64,000 nucleotides of DNA. Origin: Youxingia wuxianensis. GTDB lineage: Bacteria > Bacillota > Clostridia > Oscillospirales > Ruminococcaceae. A program made the translations under genes and the position numbers. A model generated the notes under the pieces. It was not told where the DNA came from. It was given only the letters and a program-made list of their open reading frames with translations, and ran no database searches. The stretch is from assembly GCF_014385085.1 (NCBI RefSeq), contig NZ_JACRTD010000002.1:310001-374000 (forward strand), read 5' to 3'. This document shows positions 42,307-50,794 of the stretch, piece after piece. Within the stretch, counting starts at the first letter, position 1. Each line of letters begins with the position of its first letter.

Positions 42307-42873
42307 ATGATAGAATTAAAATTGTGTATAGAAGAGTATCTTCCTTGCTGCGAGCAGGAAGAAAAGGACCGGCTGCAAATGCTTTGGCTGTTAAATGAAT
42401 ATCCGGATACCATTTTTACCCGGGAAAATACGCTGTTTCATTTTGTGGCTTCCGGCTTTATTTTGAATGAGGCACGAAACAAAACGCTTATGGTTTATCA
42501 CAACCTCTACCAGAGCTGGTCCTGGACCGGCGGTCATGCAGACGGCGAGAAAGATCTTTTGCGCGTAGCGATGCGGGAAGCCAGGGAAGAAACCGGACTG
42601 AAATATGTGGCTCCACTGAGCGAAAAAATTGCCTCGCTGGACATATTGGCGGTACAGGGGCACAGGAAAAGAGAAAGCTATGTGGGGGCCCATTTGCACC
42701 TTTCGGCAGGATTTGTATTAGCTGCGAGGGAAGATGCCCCCATTTTTATCCACCCGCAGGAAAACAGCGGCGTACAGTGGATACCGCTAAAGGATTTGGA
42801 GAAAATGGTCCGGGAGAAATGGATGCTGCCAGTATATAAAAAATTGATACAAAGGGTCGAAAAAATAATATAA
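42307..42873 (+). CDS. Nudix hydrolase
   Basis: Hydrolyses a nucleoside diphosphate-linked compound. The Nudix box is GGHADGEKDLLRVAMREAR followed by EETGL. In it the Glu of the standard G-x5-E spacing is replaced by Lys, with Glu one residue earlier; the GGHADG-type box is typical of one subfamily. The catalytic R-E-x-x-E-E core is intact. The C-terminus QENSGVQWIPLKDLEKMV fits the fold. Length 188. The ribosome site is weak (GCGGTGA), so expression may depend on coupling to the epimerase gene 12 bases upstream. Confidence 0.88.
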   Translation: MIELKLCIEEYLPCCEQEEKDRLQMLWLLNEYPDTIFTRENTLFHFVASGFILNEARNKTLMVYHNLYQSWSWTGGHADGEKDLLRVAMREAREETGLKYVAPLSEKIASLDILAVQGHRKRESYVGAHLHLSAGFVLAAREDAPIFIHPQENSGVQWIPLKDLEKMVREKWMLPVYKKLIQRVEKII

Positions 42874-43218
42874 AAGTTAAACAAAAATATACGTCACTTC
42901 TTGATAAATTAGAATTATTGTAAGAAAAATGAACAAAATTATTGAATAAAATTAGCCAATATGTTGAGATAATAAAAATAAATTCCAAAATTTTATGAAT
43001 AATTCTAAAACTAGATGGGTTTCTTAAGGCAGGATTGGCGAAAAAATCAATGGATTTTACTCGAAATTTGCAATATACTTTTTGGTACGGGATAATGTTG
43101 ATTTAAAGTGATACAGTCAAAAATTGGGAGATTGGGAAAGACTGTACGATTTTCTTAAAGTATTATTCCGTACATTGGTTGCAATGTGTAGCCTGTAATT
43201 CAAGGAGGAGAAAATAAA
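42874..43218. other. AT-rich intergenic region upstream of livJ
   Basis: 345 bases without a gene. The right half holds the liv promoter (listed separately) and a long 5' leader of about 115 bases. I find no T-box motif, no strong terminator and no convincing riboswitch fold in it; the left 190 bases are very AT-rich and show nothing I can name. Confidence 0.6.
43068..43096 (+). promoter_or_regulatory. Promoter of the livJHMGF operon
   Basis: TTGCAA (43068-43073), 17-base spacer, GATAAT (43091-43096). Confidence 0.65.
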
Positions 43219-44442
43219 ATGAAAAAAATCTTGGCTTTAGTATTAGCGACATTGATGATCGCTACTGTTTTCACCGCTTGCGGCGATACAGCGGCTCCGG
43301 ACGCGGCGGGCGATGCTCCAGCTTCTGAGACTGGCGACGCGCCTGCGGAAGATGAAGCCCCTGCGGATAGCGAACAACCCGCGGCGGAAGGCGATACCAT
43401 TAAAATTGGCGTTCTTGCCCCGCTTACCGGAGAAGTTTCCGTTTACGGTATCGCTACTTCCAACGGAATTAAAATGGGTGTTGACGAGATCAACGAAAAA
43501 GGCGGCATCCTGGGCAAGCAGATTGAATTGATTACTATGGATGAAAAAGGCGATCCTACAGAAGCGGTAAACGCTTATAACAGCTTGGTTGACCAGGGTA
43601 TAGTAGCGTTGATTGGCGATGTTACGTCTAAACCTTGTCTGGCTGTCGCAGAAGTTGCGTTAGAAGACAATATGCCTATGTTGACTGCTACTGGTACTGC
43701 GGAAGACATCACTAAAGTTGGTCCTAATGTGTTCAGAACCTGCTTCATGGATCCGTTCCAGGGCAAAATTATGGCTACTTTCGCGGCTGACAATCTCAAG
43801 GCAAAAAAAGTTGCGGTTATGTTCGACAACGGCTCCGACTACTCCAAAGGCTTAGCTGACAGCTTTAAAGCGCAGGCGGAAGAAAAAGGTATGGAAGTTA
43901 CCGCGTTTGAAGGCTATGCCACTGCAGATATTGACTTCACTACCTTATTGAATAAAATTATCGCTACCTCTCCAGATGCGATCTTCGTACCGGATTACTA
44001 TGGCGATGTTTCTTTGGTCTTAGATCAGGCTCGTACCGCCGGCTATACTGGCGCTATGCTGGGCGGCGACGGCTGGGACGGTGTTCTTACTACCCTGCCG
44101 GAAGACAAGCTTTCCGCTGCGAACAACGGTTATTTCTCTAACCACTATTCTGCAGCTGATACAGTAGCAGCGGACTTCCTGAGCAAATATCAGGAACTGT
44201 TCGGACTGGAAGGCAATGCTTTTGCTGCGTTGGGTTATGACTCTGCTTATATTATGGCGCAGGCCATTGAAGCTGCTGGTTCTACCGACAGCCAGGCGAT
44301 TATTGACGCTCTTGCGGCGGTTGAATTTGACGGCGTTACCGGACATATCACCTTCGATGAAAACGGCGACCCGATCAAGAGTGTTGCGGTTACCAAATTT
44401 GTAGACGGCAAAGCGGAACTGGACAGCAAAATTACAGCTTAA
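43219..44442 (+). CDS. livJ: Branched-chain amino acid ABC transporter, substrate-binding lipoprotein
   Basis: Periplasmic-binding-protein type I lipoprotein. The signal ends VFTAC (lipid Cys21), followed by an acidic Ala/Asp/Pro linker. The mature part begins DTIKIGVLAPLTGEVSVYGIA and contains GGILGKQIELITMDEKGDP, YNSLVDQGIVALIGDVTS and YDSAYIMAQAIEAAGS, all characteristic of LivJ-type proteins. AAGGAGG lies upstream of ATG. The first gene of five, separated from livH by a hairpin. It binds Leu/Ile/Val-type ligands by family knowledge; a different amino acid or amide cannot be excluded. Confidence 0.92.
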   Translation: MKKILALVLATLMIATVFTACGDTAAPDAAGDAPASETGDAPAEDEAPADSEQPAAEGDTIKIGVLAPLTGEVSVYGIATSNGIKMGVDEINEKGGILGKQIELITMDEKGDPTEAVNAYNSLVDQGIVALIGDVTSKPCLAVAEVALEDNMPMLTATGTAEDITKVGPNVFRTCFMDPFQGKIMATFAADNLKAKKVAVMFDNGSDYSKGLADSFKAQAEEKGMEVTAFEGYATADIDFTTLLNKIIATSPDAIFVPDYYGDVSLVLDQARTAGYTGAMLGGDGWDGVLTTLPEDKLSAANNGYFSNHYSAADTVAADFLSKYQELFGLEGNAFAALGYDSAYIMAQAIEAAGSTDSQAIIDALAAVEFDGVTGHITFDENGDPIKSVAVTKFVDGKAELDSKITA

Positions 44443-44477
44443 TCTCCCCGTCTCAGTTCGATAGAACATTCGTATTG

Positions 44478-44506
44478 GGGCAGAGCGTATATCGCTCTGC
44501 CCTTTT
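44478..44506 (+). terminator. Partial terminator/attenuating hairpin after livJ
   Basis: GGGCAGAGCG (44478-44487) pairs with 44493-44502, then TTTT only. The short T-run and the absence of a clear promoter before livH suggest partial read-through that favours livJ over the membrane genes. Confidence 0.75.
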
Positions 44507-44630
44507 AGGGATTTTTCAGGGCGTGGAAAAATTATTGCGGCAAAAGGGGTCAGGGATATAGTAAGTATCAACCAGGCAGAAGCTGATAGTTAATATATCC
44601 TTCTTTTGTGCAAAGAAAGGCTAGGAAAAC

Positions 44631-45518
44631 ATGGAATTATTTATTAAACAGGTAATTACTGGTATCCAAGTTGGCAGCGTTTACGCGCTGGTTGCGTTAG
44701 GCTACACAATGGTATACGGAATCGTAAAACTCATTAACTTCGCCCATGGTGATTTTATCATGGTAGGAGGTTATATGGCTGTCTTTTCGATACCGCTATT
44801 AATGAATGCCGGACTTCCTGCGTGGCTATGTATCCTGGCGGCGGTGGCCGTTTGTACTATTATCGGTATCGCCACCGAAAAGATCGCCTATAAGCCTTTG
44901 CGCGGGGCCCCCAGCCTTTCTGTTTTGATTACGGCCATCGCTATGAGCTTGTTTTTAGAAAATTTGGCCCTGATTTTATTTAGTTCTTCTCCCCGCCCGG
45001 TAAACAATATTTTTAATATGCCGCCGGTTACTATTGGAAATATTCAGTTTTCTGGCGTGACGGTAATTACCATTGTATTTTCTGTGATAATTATGATAGG
45101 GCTTCAAATATTTATCAAAAGTACCCGTATGGGCAAGGCTATGCGGGCTGTCTCCGAAGACGGACAGGCAGCAATTTTGATGGGAATTAGCACCAATCGG
45201 ACAATTTCCTTAACTTTTGCTATTGGCTCCGGTCTTGCAGGTGTGGCGGCAGTAATGTATTGTTCCGCTTATCCTCAGGTGCAGCCTTATATGGGATCCA
45301 TGTTGGGGCTTAAAGCGTTTATTGCTGCAGTATTGGGTGGTATCGGCAATATTCCAGGGGCTATGCTGGGCGGTATTATCATCGGCCTTGTGGAAAGTAT
45401 GACCAAGGGGTATATTTCTACTCAGCTGGCGGATGCGGTAGTATTTGGAATTTTGATTTTAGTTTTGCTGGTGAAACCTACTGGTATCCTTGGCAAGAAC
45501 GTGGGCGAGAAAGTGTAG
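44631..45518 (+). CDS. livH: Branched-chain amino acid ABC transporter permease LivH
   Basis: Integral membrane subunit. It starts with QVITGIQVGSVYALVALGYTMVYGIVKLINFAHGDF, the LivH signature (shown here only for its position at residues 6-40). About eight helices follow, with the EAA-like loop STRMGKAMRAVSEDGQAAILMGI near residues 163-185. Length 295. Preceded by AAAGGCTAGGA. Confidence 0.93.
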   Translation: MELFIKQVITGIQVGSVYALVALGYTMVYGIVKLINFAHGDFIMVGGYMAVFSIPLLMNAGLPAWLCILAAVAVCTIIGIATEKIAYKPLRGAPSLSVLITAIAMSLFLENLALILFSSSPRPVNNIFNMPPVTIGNIQFSGVTVITIVFSVIIMIGLQIFIKSTRMGKAMRAVSEDGQAAILMGISTNRTISLTFAIGSGLAGVAAVMYCSAYPQVQPYMGSMLGLKAFIAAVLGGIGNIPGAMLGGIIIGLVESMTKGYISTQLADAVVFGILILVLLVKPTGILGKNVGEKV

Positions 45519-45527
45519 GGGATAATA

Positions 45528-46583
45528 TTGAAAAATAAAAAAGAAATAATCAAGTCTTATCTCATCAACTTTATCGCTATCGCGTTGATGTTTGTTATTT
45601 TGATGATAGCGACGGACGCCGGTCTGATTAATCGTTATGTCCGGGGTATTTTGATGACAATTTTTATTAATATTATTCTTGCGATCTCCTTGAACCTGAC
45701 CACTGGCTTTTTGGGGCAGATCGCTTTGGGGCATGCTGGGTTTATGTCCATCGGAGCTTATTCTGCCGCTCTGTTTGTAAAATATGCCCAGGATACCATG
45801 GGAATTACTCTTCTGCAGGAAAACGGTCTCACTTCTGCAGGGTTAGGATTTTTTCTGCTGTCGCTGCTTATCGGCGGAGGTATCGCCGCTGTATTCGGTT
45901 TGATTGTAGGCATTCCGGCCCTTCGGCTGAAGGGGGACTATCTGGCGATTATTACCTTAGGATTTGGAGAAATTATTCGCTCCCTGATTGAATACTTTCC
46001 ATTTACCGGCGGAGCTCAAGGGCTGAAAAAGATCCCCAAATTGGCGTCTTCGTTAAATGTAGTCTATATTATTATGATTGTATGCGTGGTGATTATGTTT
46101 GCGTTTGTTCGTTCCCGTCACGGGCGGGCGATCACCGCGATCCGGGAGGACGATATCGCTTCGGAAGCTTCTGGTATTCCCAATACCCATTATAAGGTAA
46201 TGGCATTCACTATCGCCGCGTTTTTCGCAGGAGTTGCAGGGGGGATTTATGCGCAGTATCTGGGCGTATTAGGCGCCTCCAGCTTTGGTTTTATGAAATC
46301 CATTGATATCCTGGTAATGGTGGTTTTGGGCGGTATGGGTTCCTTAACCGGCTCTATTCTTTCGGCTGTCGGACTTACTGCCCTTCCGGAAATGCTGCGG
46401 TCGTTTTCTGATTACCGTATGTTGATCTATTCGGTAGTGCTGATTATCGTAATGATCTTTAAACCTTCCGGACTTCTTGGCACCTATGAATTTTCCCTTA
46501 CCCGGCTGATTGATAGAATTGTTCATCCGGGGAAACATAAAAAGGCCTCAACCATGAAGAAAGAAGGTGCCGAAATTGAGTAA
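45528..46583 (+). CDS. livM: Branched-chain amino acid ABC transporter permease LivM
   Basis: Second membrane subunit, 351 residues. It has LNLTTGFLGQIALGHAGFMSIGAYSAAL (about 52-79), IPALRLKGDYLAIITLGFGEIIR, and the cytoplasmic loop RSRHGRAITAIREDDIASEASGI with the ATPase-contacting region. A TTG start at 45528 follows AGGGGAT. The gap to livH is 9 bases, and the 3' end overlaps the livG start. Confidence 0.93.
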   Translation: MKNKKEIIKSYLINFIAIALMFVILMIATDAGLINRYVRGILMTIFINIILAISLNLTTGFLGQIALGHAGFMSIGAYSAALFVKYAQDTMGITLLQENGLTSAGLGFFLLSLLIGGGIAAVFGLIVGIPALRLKGDYLAIITLGFGEIIRSLIEYFPFTGGAQGLKKIPKLASSLNVVYIIMIVCVVIMFAFVRSRHGRAITAIREDDIASEASGIPNTHYKVMAFTIAAFFAGVAGGIYAQYLGVLGASSFGFMKSIDILVMVVLGGMGSLTGSILSAVGLTALPEMLRSFSDYRMLIYSVVLIIVMIFKPSGLLGTYEFSLTRLIDRIVHPGKHKKASTMKKEGAEIE

Positions 46584-47352
46584 TATTGATACCACGCCTG
46601 TTTTAAAAACAGAACATCTCGGCATTACTTTCGGGGGACTGAAAGCGGTAGAGGATTTTAATATTTCCATTGCTCCCAATGAGCTGGTTGGCCTGATTGG
46701 ACCTAACGGTGCGGGAAAGACCACTGTTTTTAATCTTCTTACCGGCGTTTATCAGCCTACGGAAGGCCGTATAGAGCTGGATGGCCAAGAGATGAAGGAT
46801 AAAAAACCCCATCAGATGGCTAAAGCGGGAATTGCCCGGACTTTTCAGAATATTCGGTTATTTAAGAATCTGACAGTACTGGGAAATGTAAAAGTGGCGT
46901 TTAATCAGAATATGAAGTATGGTATTTTCCAGGCAATACTTCGCACCGGCGGCTACTGGAGGGAAGAAGAGGAAATTGACCAAAAGGCGCGGGAACTGTT
47001 GTCGGTTTTCAATATGCAGGATGCGGCAGATAAGATTGCCTGTAATCTTCCTTATGGTCAGCAAAGAAAACTGGAGATTGCCCGGGCGTTAGCTACGAAT
47101 CCGAAGATTTTGCTTTTAGATGAGCCGGCGGCGGGAATGAATCCCACGGAAACGGCAGAACTGATGGAAGCCATTCGTATTATCCGGGATAAGTTTAATA
47201 TCGCTATTTTGCTGATCGAACATGATATGAGCCTGGTTATGAGCATCTGTGAGCGAATCGTGGTAATCGATTATGGCATGATTATCGCGAAAGGCACTCC
47301 AAAAGAGGTAGCAAATAATCCGAAGGTTATAGGAGCATATCTTGGAGAATAG
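46576..47352 (+). CDS. livG: Branched-chain amino acid ABC transporter ATP-binding protein LivG
   Basis: ATPase subunit. Walker A is GPNGAGKTT, followed by the LivG-type insert, the signature LPYGQQRKLEIARAL, Walker B ILLLDEPAAGMNP and the switch His in LLIEHDM. The frame is open from GTG 46567, but AAGGTG lies 6 bases before TTG 46576, which I use; the start then overlaps the livM stop by 8 bases. The product is 258 residues. Confidence 0.92.
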   Translation: MSNIDTTPVLKTEHLGITFGGLKAVEDFNISIAPNELVGLIGPNGAGKTTVFNLLTGVYQPTEGRIELDGQEMKDKKPHQMAKAGIARTFQNIRLFKNLTVLGNVKVAFNQNMKYGIFQAILRTGGYWREEEEIDQKARELLSVFNMQDAADKIACNLPYGQQRKLEIARALATNPKILLLDEPAAGMNPTETAELMEAIRIIRDKFNIAILLIEHDMSLVMSICERIVVIDYGMIIAKGTPKEVANNPKVIGAYLGE

Positions 47353-47364
47353 GAGGGCAGACCG

Positions 47365-48069
47365 ATGCTGAAGGTAACTAATTTAAATGTGTCCTATGGA
47401 GCGATCCATGCGATTCATAATGTCAGCTTAGAGGTGCATCAGGGAGAAATTGTATCTCTGATTGGCGCCAATGGCGCAGGAAAAACGACGATCCTTCACA
47501 CCATCACCGGACTGAAAAAGGCTACATCCGGAGAGGTGTTTTTGGAAGGGACAAACCTGCTTACTACTGATCCGGCGAAGATTGTCACCCTTGGGATGGC
47601 TCATGTACCGGAAGGACGACGGATTTTTTCTCAAATGACAGTAAAAGAAAACTTGGAAATAGGGGCGTTTATCCGTGGGGATAACGAGCAGATTGCTCAG
47701 GATATTGAGCAAGTATACTCCCATTTTCCGCGGCTGAAAGAGCGGTATAAACAAGCGGCGGGAACCCTCTCTGGTGGCGAGCAGCAGATGCTGGCTATTG
47801 GCCGGGCCATGATGTCCAAGCCCCAAATTATGCTGATGGATGAGCCGTCTATGGGGCTTTCTCCTCTGCTGGTAAAAGAAATTTTTCATATTATTCAGGA
47901 ACTTAACCACAACGGCATGACTATCCTGCTAGTGGAGCAGAACGCAAAAATGGCTCTTTCTATCGCTAACCGGGCGTATGTGCTGGAAACCGGTAATGTG
48001 GTAATGGAAGGAAACGCCCAGGATATGTTGGCGGATGACAAAGTGAAAAAAGCGTATTTGGGACTTTAA
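47365..48069 (+). CDS. livF: Branched-chain amino acid ABC transporter ATP-binding protein LivF
   Basis: Second ATPase, 234 residues. It contains Walker A GANGAGKTT, LivF-typical GMAHVPEGRRIFSQMTVKEN, signature LSGGEQQMLAIGRAMM, Walker B IMLMDEPSMGLSP and switch LLVEQNA. GGAGGGCAGACC precedes ATG. Final gene of the liv operon, 12 bases after livG. Confidence 0.94.
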   Translation: MLKVTNLNVSYGAIHAIHNVSLEVHQGEIVSLIGANGAGKTTILHTITGLKKATSGEVFLEGTNLLTTDPAKIVTLGMAHVPEGRRIFSQMTVKENLEIGAFIRGDNEQIAQDIEQVYSHFPRLKERYKQAAGTLSGGEQQMLAIGRAMMSKPQIMLMDEPSMGLSPLLVKEIFHIIQELNHNGMTILLVEQNAKMALSIANRAYVLETGNVVMEGNAQDMLADDKVKKAYLGL

Positions 48070-48079
48070 AGAAAAAATA

Positions 48080-48112
48080 GGGGAGATGTGCGTGGCACGT
48101 CTCCTTTGTTTG
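48080..48112 (+). terminator. Terminator of the liv operon
   Basis: GGAGATGTGC (48082-48091) pairs with GCACGTCTCC (48095-48104) with one wobble, then TTTGTTTGTT. Confidence 0.72.
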
Positions 48113-48150
48113 TTATTGTCTCATGGAAAGAATAAAGGGAGTGAGGATAA

Positions 48151-48630
48151 ATGACGCAGGTAAAAACAAATGCTATGCGGATGTTGGAAAAAGAAAAAAT
48201 TTCCTATGAAGTTTATTATTATGATGCCGGAGATGGAAAAATTGACGGCATTAGTGCAGCGAAAAAAATCGGGAAAGATATCACACGGGTATATAAAACG
48301 CTGGTTACCCGGGGGAACAGCGGGGAATTTTATGTTTTTGTCATCCCGGTGGCCAAAGAGTTGAATTTAAAAAAAGCGGCAAAAGCGGTAGGGGAAAAAT
48401 CCGTAGAGATGCTCCATGTCAACGAGATTAACAAAATTACCGGATATATCCGGGGCGGATGTTCCCCGGTAGGAATGAAAAAACTGTTTGCTACTGTGTT
48501 TTCTCAGGATGCACAGGAGTTAGAGAAAATAATTGTCAGCGGGGGGAAAATTGGATGCCAGATAGAGCTGGCGCCCAACGATTTATTGACAGCGGTACAG
48601 GGAAGATATGCACAAATTACGTTGGAGTAA
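48151..48630 (+). CDS. ybaK: Cys-tRNA(Pro)/aminoacyl-tRNA deacylase YbaK/EbsC
   Basis: Clears mis-charged Cys-tRNA(Pro) as a free-standing editing domain related to the ProRS insertion domain. It has VYKTLVTRGNSGEFYVFVIPVAKELNLKKAAKA (split across residues 46-78), NEINKITGYIRGGCSPVGMKK and the C-terminal VSGGKIGCQIELAPNDLL. Length 159 matches YbaK. GGGAGTGAGGA precedes ATG. A GH13 gene follows after 12 bases, but a functional link is not evident. Confidence 0.92.
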   Translation: MTQVKTNAMRMLEKEKISYEVYYYDAGDGKIDGISAAKKIGKDITRVYKTLVTRGNSGEFYVFVIPVAKELNLKKAAKAVGEKSVEMLHVNEINKITGYIRGGCSPVGMKKLFATVFSQDAQELEKIIVSGGKIGCQIELAPNDLLTAVQGRYAQITLE

Positions 48631-48642
48631 AAGGAGATTATT

Positions 48643-50235
48643 ATGAGCGATTGGGTAAAAGAGACGATTTTTTATCATATTTACCCGCTGGGATTTTGTG
48701 GCGCGCCGCAGGAAAATAGTCAGGGGGATACGATATGTCGGATCGATAAGGTGTTAAGCTGGCTTCCCCATTTAAAAAATCTGGGAGTGAACGCGATCTA
48801 TTTCGGGCCGGTATTTGAATCGGTAGAACATGGCTACGATACCGTCGACTATTATAAAATCGACCGTCGGCTTGGAACAAATGAAGATTTTAAGCGCGTA
48901 TGCGACGTTCTCCATGAAAACGGTATCCGTATTGTACTGGATGGGGTATTTAATCATGTAGGCCGAAAATTTTGGGCTTTTGAAGAAGTACGTAAATACG
49001 GACAGAGCTCGCCTTATTGCGATTGGTTTGCCAATTTGAACTTTGGAAGCGGGAACCCTATGGGGGACCCTTTCTGGTACGAAAGCTGGCAAGGGCATTT
49101 TAATCTGGTGAAGTTAAATCTAAAAAACTCCCAAGTGGTAGAACATTTGCTGGGGGCGGTAGGTGCTTGGATAGAAGAGTTCAAAATCGACGGCTTGCGT
49201 CTGGATGCGGCGGATTGTGTAGATCCGGAATTTTTTAAATGTTTGCGCACGTTTGCCAAAGGTAAAAAAGATGATTTTTGGCTGATGGGAGAAGTGATCC
49301 ATGGGGACTACAACCAATGGGCCAATCCAGAGATGCTGGATTCCGTCACCAACTACGAATGTGCTAAAGGGCTGTATTCCTCTCACAACGATTACAATTA
49401 TTTTGAGATTGCCTATTCTTTGAACCGGCAGTTTGGCAGCGGCGGAATATACCGTAATATTTATACCTATAATTTTGTGGATAACCATGATGTCAACCGG
49501 CTTGCAAGTATGTTAAAAACCCCGGAGCATATTTATAACACTTACACACTGCTTTATACTATTCCGGGAGTTCCTTCCCTTTATTACGGAAGTGAGTGGG
49601 GGATTAAGGGGGTAAAACAAGGCGGGTCGGACGCCCCTCTGCGGCCTTGCCTGGAGTTAGGTGGCATCCCGGACGCCAATTACCGTCTGCTGGAGCATCT
49701 GTCCCGGCTGGGAGAAATTCGCCGGGATTATCCCGCCTTGAAATATGGGGAATATGAGCAGATACTGGTTAAGAACCGCCAGCTGGTATTTAAGCGGTAT
49801 GACGGCACTCAGACAGTATATGTGGCTCTTAATTTAGACAATGGAGAAGAGCGGGTAGAGTTTAAAGTGACGGGGGAAGAAAAACTATATGATACTCTTC
49901 ATCCGGAGGATGTGTTTGCTCCAAACAATGGGCTAATCAGTATGGCCATCCCCGGCTATAGCGCCAGAATATTGGTGCAGGCAACGGCGCCAAAAGCGCA
50001 GAAAAGTGTACAACCAGAAAAGAGGGAGCTGCGTCTGGGGAGATACCGCCATTTTAAGGGAAAAGAATATGAGGTGCTGGGGATTGCCCGGCACAGCGAA
50101 ACCTTAGAAGAATTGGTGGTATACAGGCAGCTTTACGGAGAAAAAGAGCTATGGATACGGCCGGTAGAAATGTTTTTGGAAGATGTGGAGTTTGAGGGCA
50201 AAAGGACGCCCAGATTTTTATATTTAGGGCAGTGA
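48643..50235 (+). CDS. GH13 alpha-amylase-family glycosidase fused to a DUF1653 domain
   Basis: A cytoplasmic-looking alpha-glucan enzyme (no signal peptide). GH13 regions are GVFNHVGRKFW (region I), DGLRLDAAD with nucleophile Asp188 (II), LMGEVIHGD with acid/base Glu217 (III) and FVDNHDVNR with Asp283 (IV). The C-terminal amylase sheet ends near residue 445. Residues ~463-530 form a separate domain, LGRYRHFKGKEYEVLGIA...SETLEELVVYRQLYGEKELW...MFLEDVEFEGKRTPRFLYL. It matches DUF1653, normally a free small protein. AAGGAG precedes ATG. Specificity (maltodextrin, neopullulanase-like or other) cannot be fixed. Confidence 0.88.
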   Translation: MSDWVKETIFYHIYPLGFCGAPQENSQGDTICRIDKVLSWLPHLKNLGVNAIYFGPVFESVEHGYDTVDYYKIDRRLGTNEDFKRVCDVLHENGIRIVLDGVFNHVGRKFWAFEEVRKYGQSSPYCDWFANLNFGSGNPMGDPFWYESWQGHFNLVKLNLKNSQVVEHLLGAVGAWIEEFKIDGLRLDAADCVDPEFFKCLRTFAKGKKDDFWLMGEVIHGDYNQWANPEMLDSVTNYECAKGLYSSHNDYNYFEIAYSLNRQFGSGGIYRNIYTYNFVDNHDVNRLASMLKTPEHIYNTYTLLYTIPGVPSLYYGSEWGIKGVKQGGSDAPLRPCLELGGIPDANYRLLEHLSRLGEIRRDYPALKYGEYEQILVKNRQLVFKRYDGTQTVYVALNLDNGEERVEFKVTGEEKLYDTLHPEDVFAPNNGLISMAIPGYSARILVQATAPKAQKSVQPEKRELRLGRYRHFKGKEYEVLGIARHSETLEELVVYRQLYGEKELWIRPVEMFLEDVEFEGKRTPRFLYLGQ

Positions 50236-50238
50236 AGA

Positions 50239-50269
50239 AAACCAGGATAAATTTTATCCTGGTTTTTTT
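50239..50269 (+). terminator. Terminator of the GH13 gene
   Basis: Stem of about 12 bp (AAACCAGGATAA with its complement ending at 50265) and a run of seven T. Confidence 0.88.
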
Positions 50270-50279
50270 ATTTTTGCTC

Positions 50280-50308
50280 TTGACATTCTCAGAAGGAAGT
50301 GATAATAT
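50280..50308 (+). promoter_or_regulatory. Promoter of the perR-rubrerythrin unit
   Basis: TTGACA (50280-50285), 17-base spacer, TAATAT (50303-50308): near consensus. Confidence 0.8.
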
Positions 50309-50320
50309 ATTTACAGAAAT

Positions 50321-50345
50321 AATAATAGTAACAATTACTATTATT
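50321..50345. promoter_or_regulatory. Fur/PerR-type operator
   Basis: AATAATAGTAA (50321-50331), CAA, then the exact reverse complement TTACTATTATT (50335-50345). An 11-bp AT-rich perfect dyad of this size and composition, placed just downstream of the promoter, fits a Fur-family box and autorepression by the next gene. It is related to, but not identical with, the Bacillus Per box. Confidence 0.65.
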
Positions 50346-50381
50346 TAAATCAAATCCACCAGTAAGGATTAGTGATGCGTT

Positions 50382-50762
50382 TTGAAATACTCTAAACAGC
50401 GCGAGATGATCCAGGACACGGTGATGGCACATCCGATACATCCAACGGCCGACGATGTTTACAGCCTGGTTCGGGCCAAAAATCCGACGATTAGCCTGGG
50501 GACCGTTTACCGCAATCTCAATCTGTTGGCGGAAAATGGTATTCTCACAAAATTGACAATGCCGGGAGGAAGCGACCGGTTTGATGGCAGACTCGATGAA
50601 CATTATCATATGCTGTGTACTCACTGCGGGAAGGTATATGATGTAGAGCTTGATATTTTCCGTGATTTTGACAGGCAGATCAGGGCGAAAACGGGATTTT
50701 GTGTAAGCCGCCATCAGCTTCTGATTGAAGGAATTTGTAAAGAATGCAGTAAAGAAAAATAA
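50382..50762 (+). CDS. perR: Fur-family repressor, PerR-like
   Basis: Metal-dependent repressor, 126 residues. The winged helix contains HPTADDVYSLVRAKNPTISLGTVYRNLNLLAENG in the residues 20-55 region, followed by the regulatory metal site in DEHYHMLCTHCGKVYDVELD. A structural zinc site is supported by CTHC and the C-terminal CKEC pairs. Sequence and context (rubrerythrin next) favour PerR, the peroxide sensor, over Fur or Zur. The start is TTG 50382, giving the usual MKYSKQRE. A better-placed ATG at 50374 (AAGGA upstream) opens only a six-codon frame that overlaps it. Confidence 0.87.
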   Translation: MKYSKQREMIQDTVMAHPIHPTADDVYSLVRAKNPTISLGTVYRNLNLLAENGILTKLTMPGGSDRFDGRLDEHYHMLCTHCGKVYDVELDIFRDFDRQIRAKTGFCVSRHQLLIEGICKECSKEK

Positions 50763-50794
50763 TTTTATTAAATAAAAGAAAGAGGTAGATATCT

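Noticed and set aside
42874..43218. Possible T-box or riboswitch before livJ
   Set aside because: No T-box motif or terminator hairpin is present in the long leader; only a promoter is supported.
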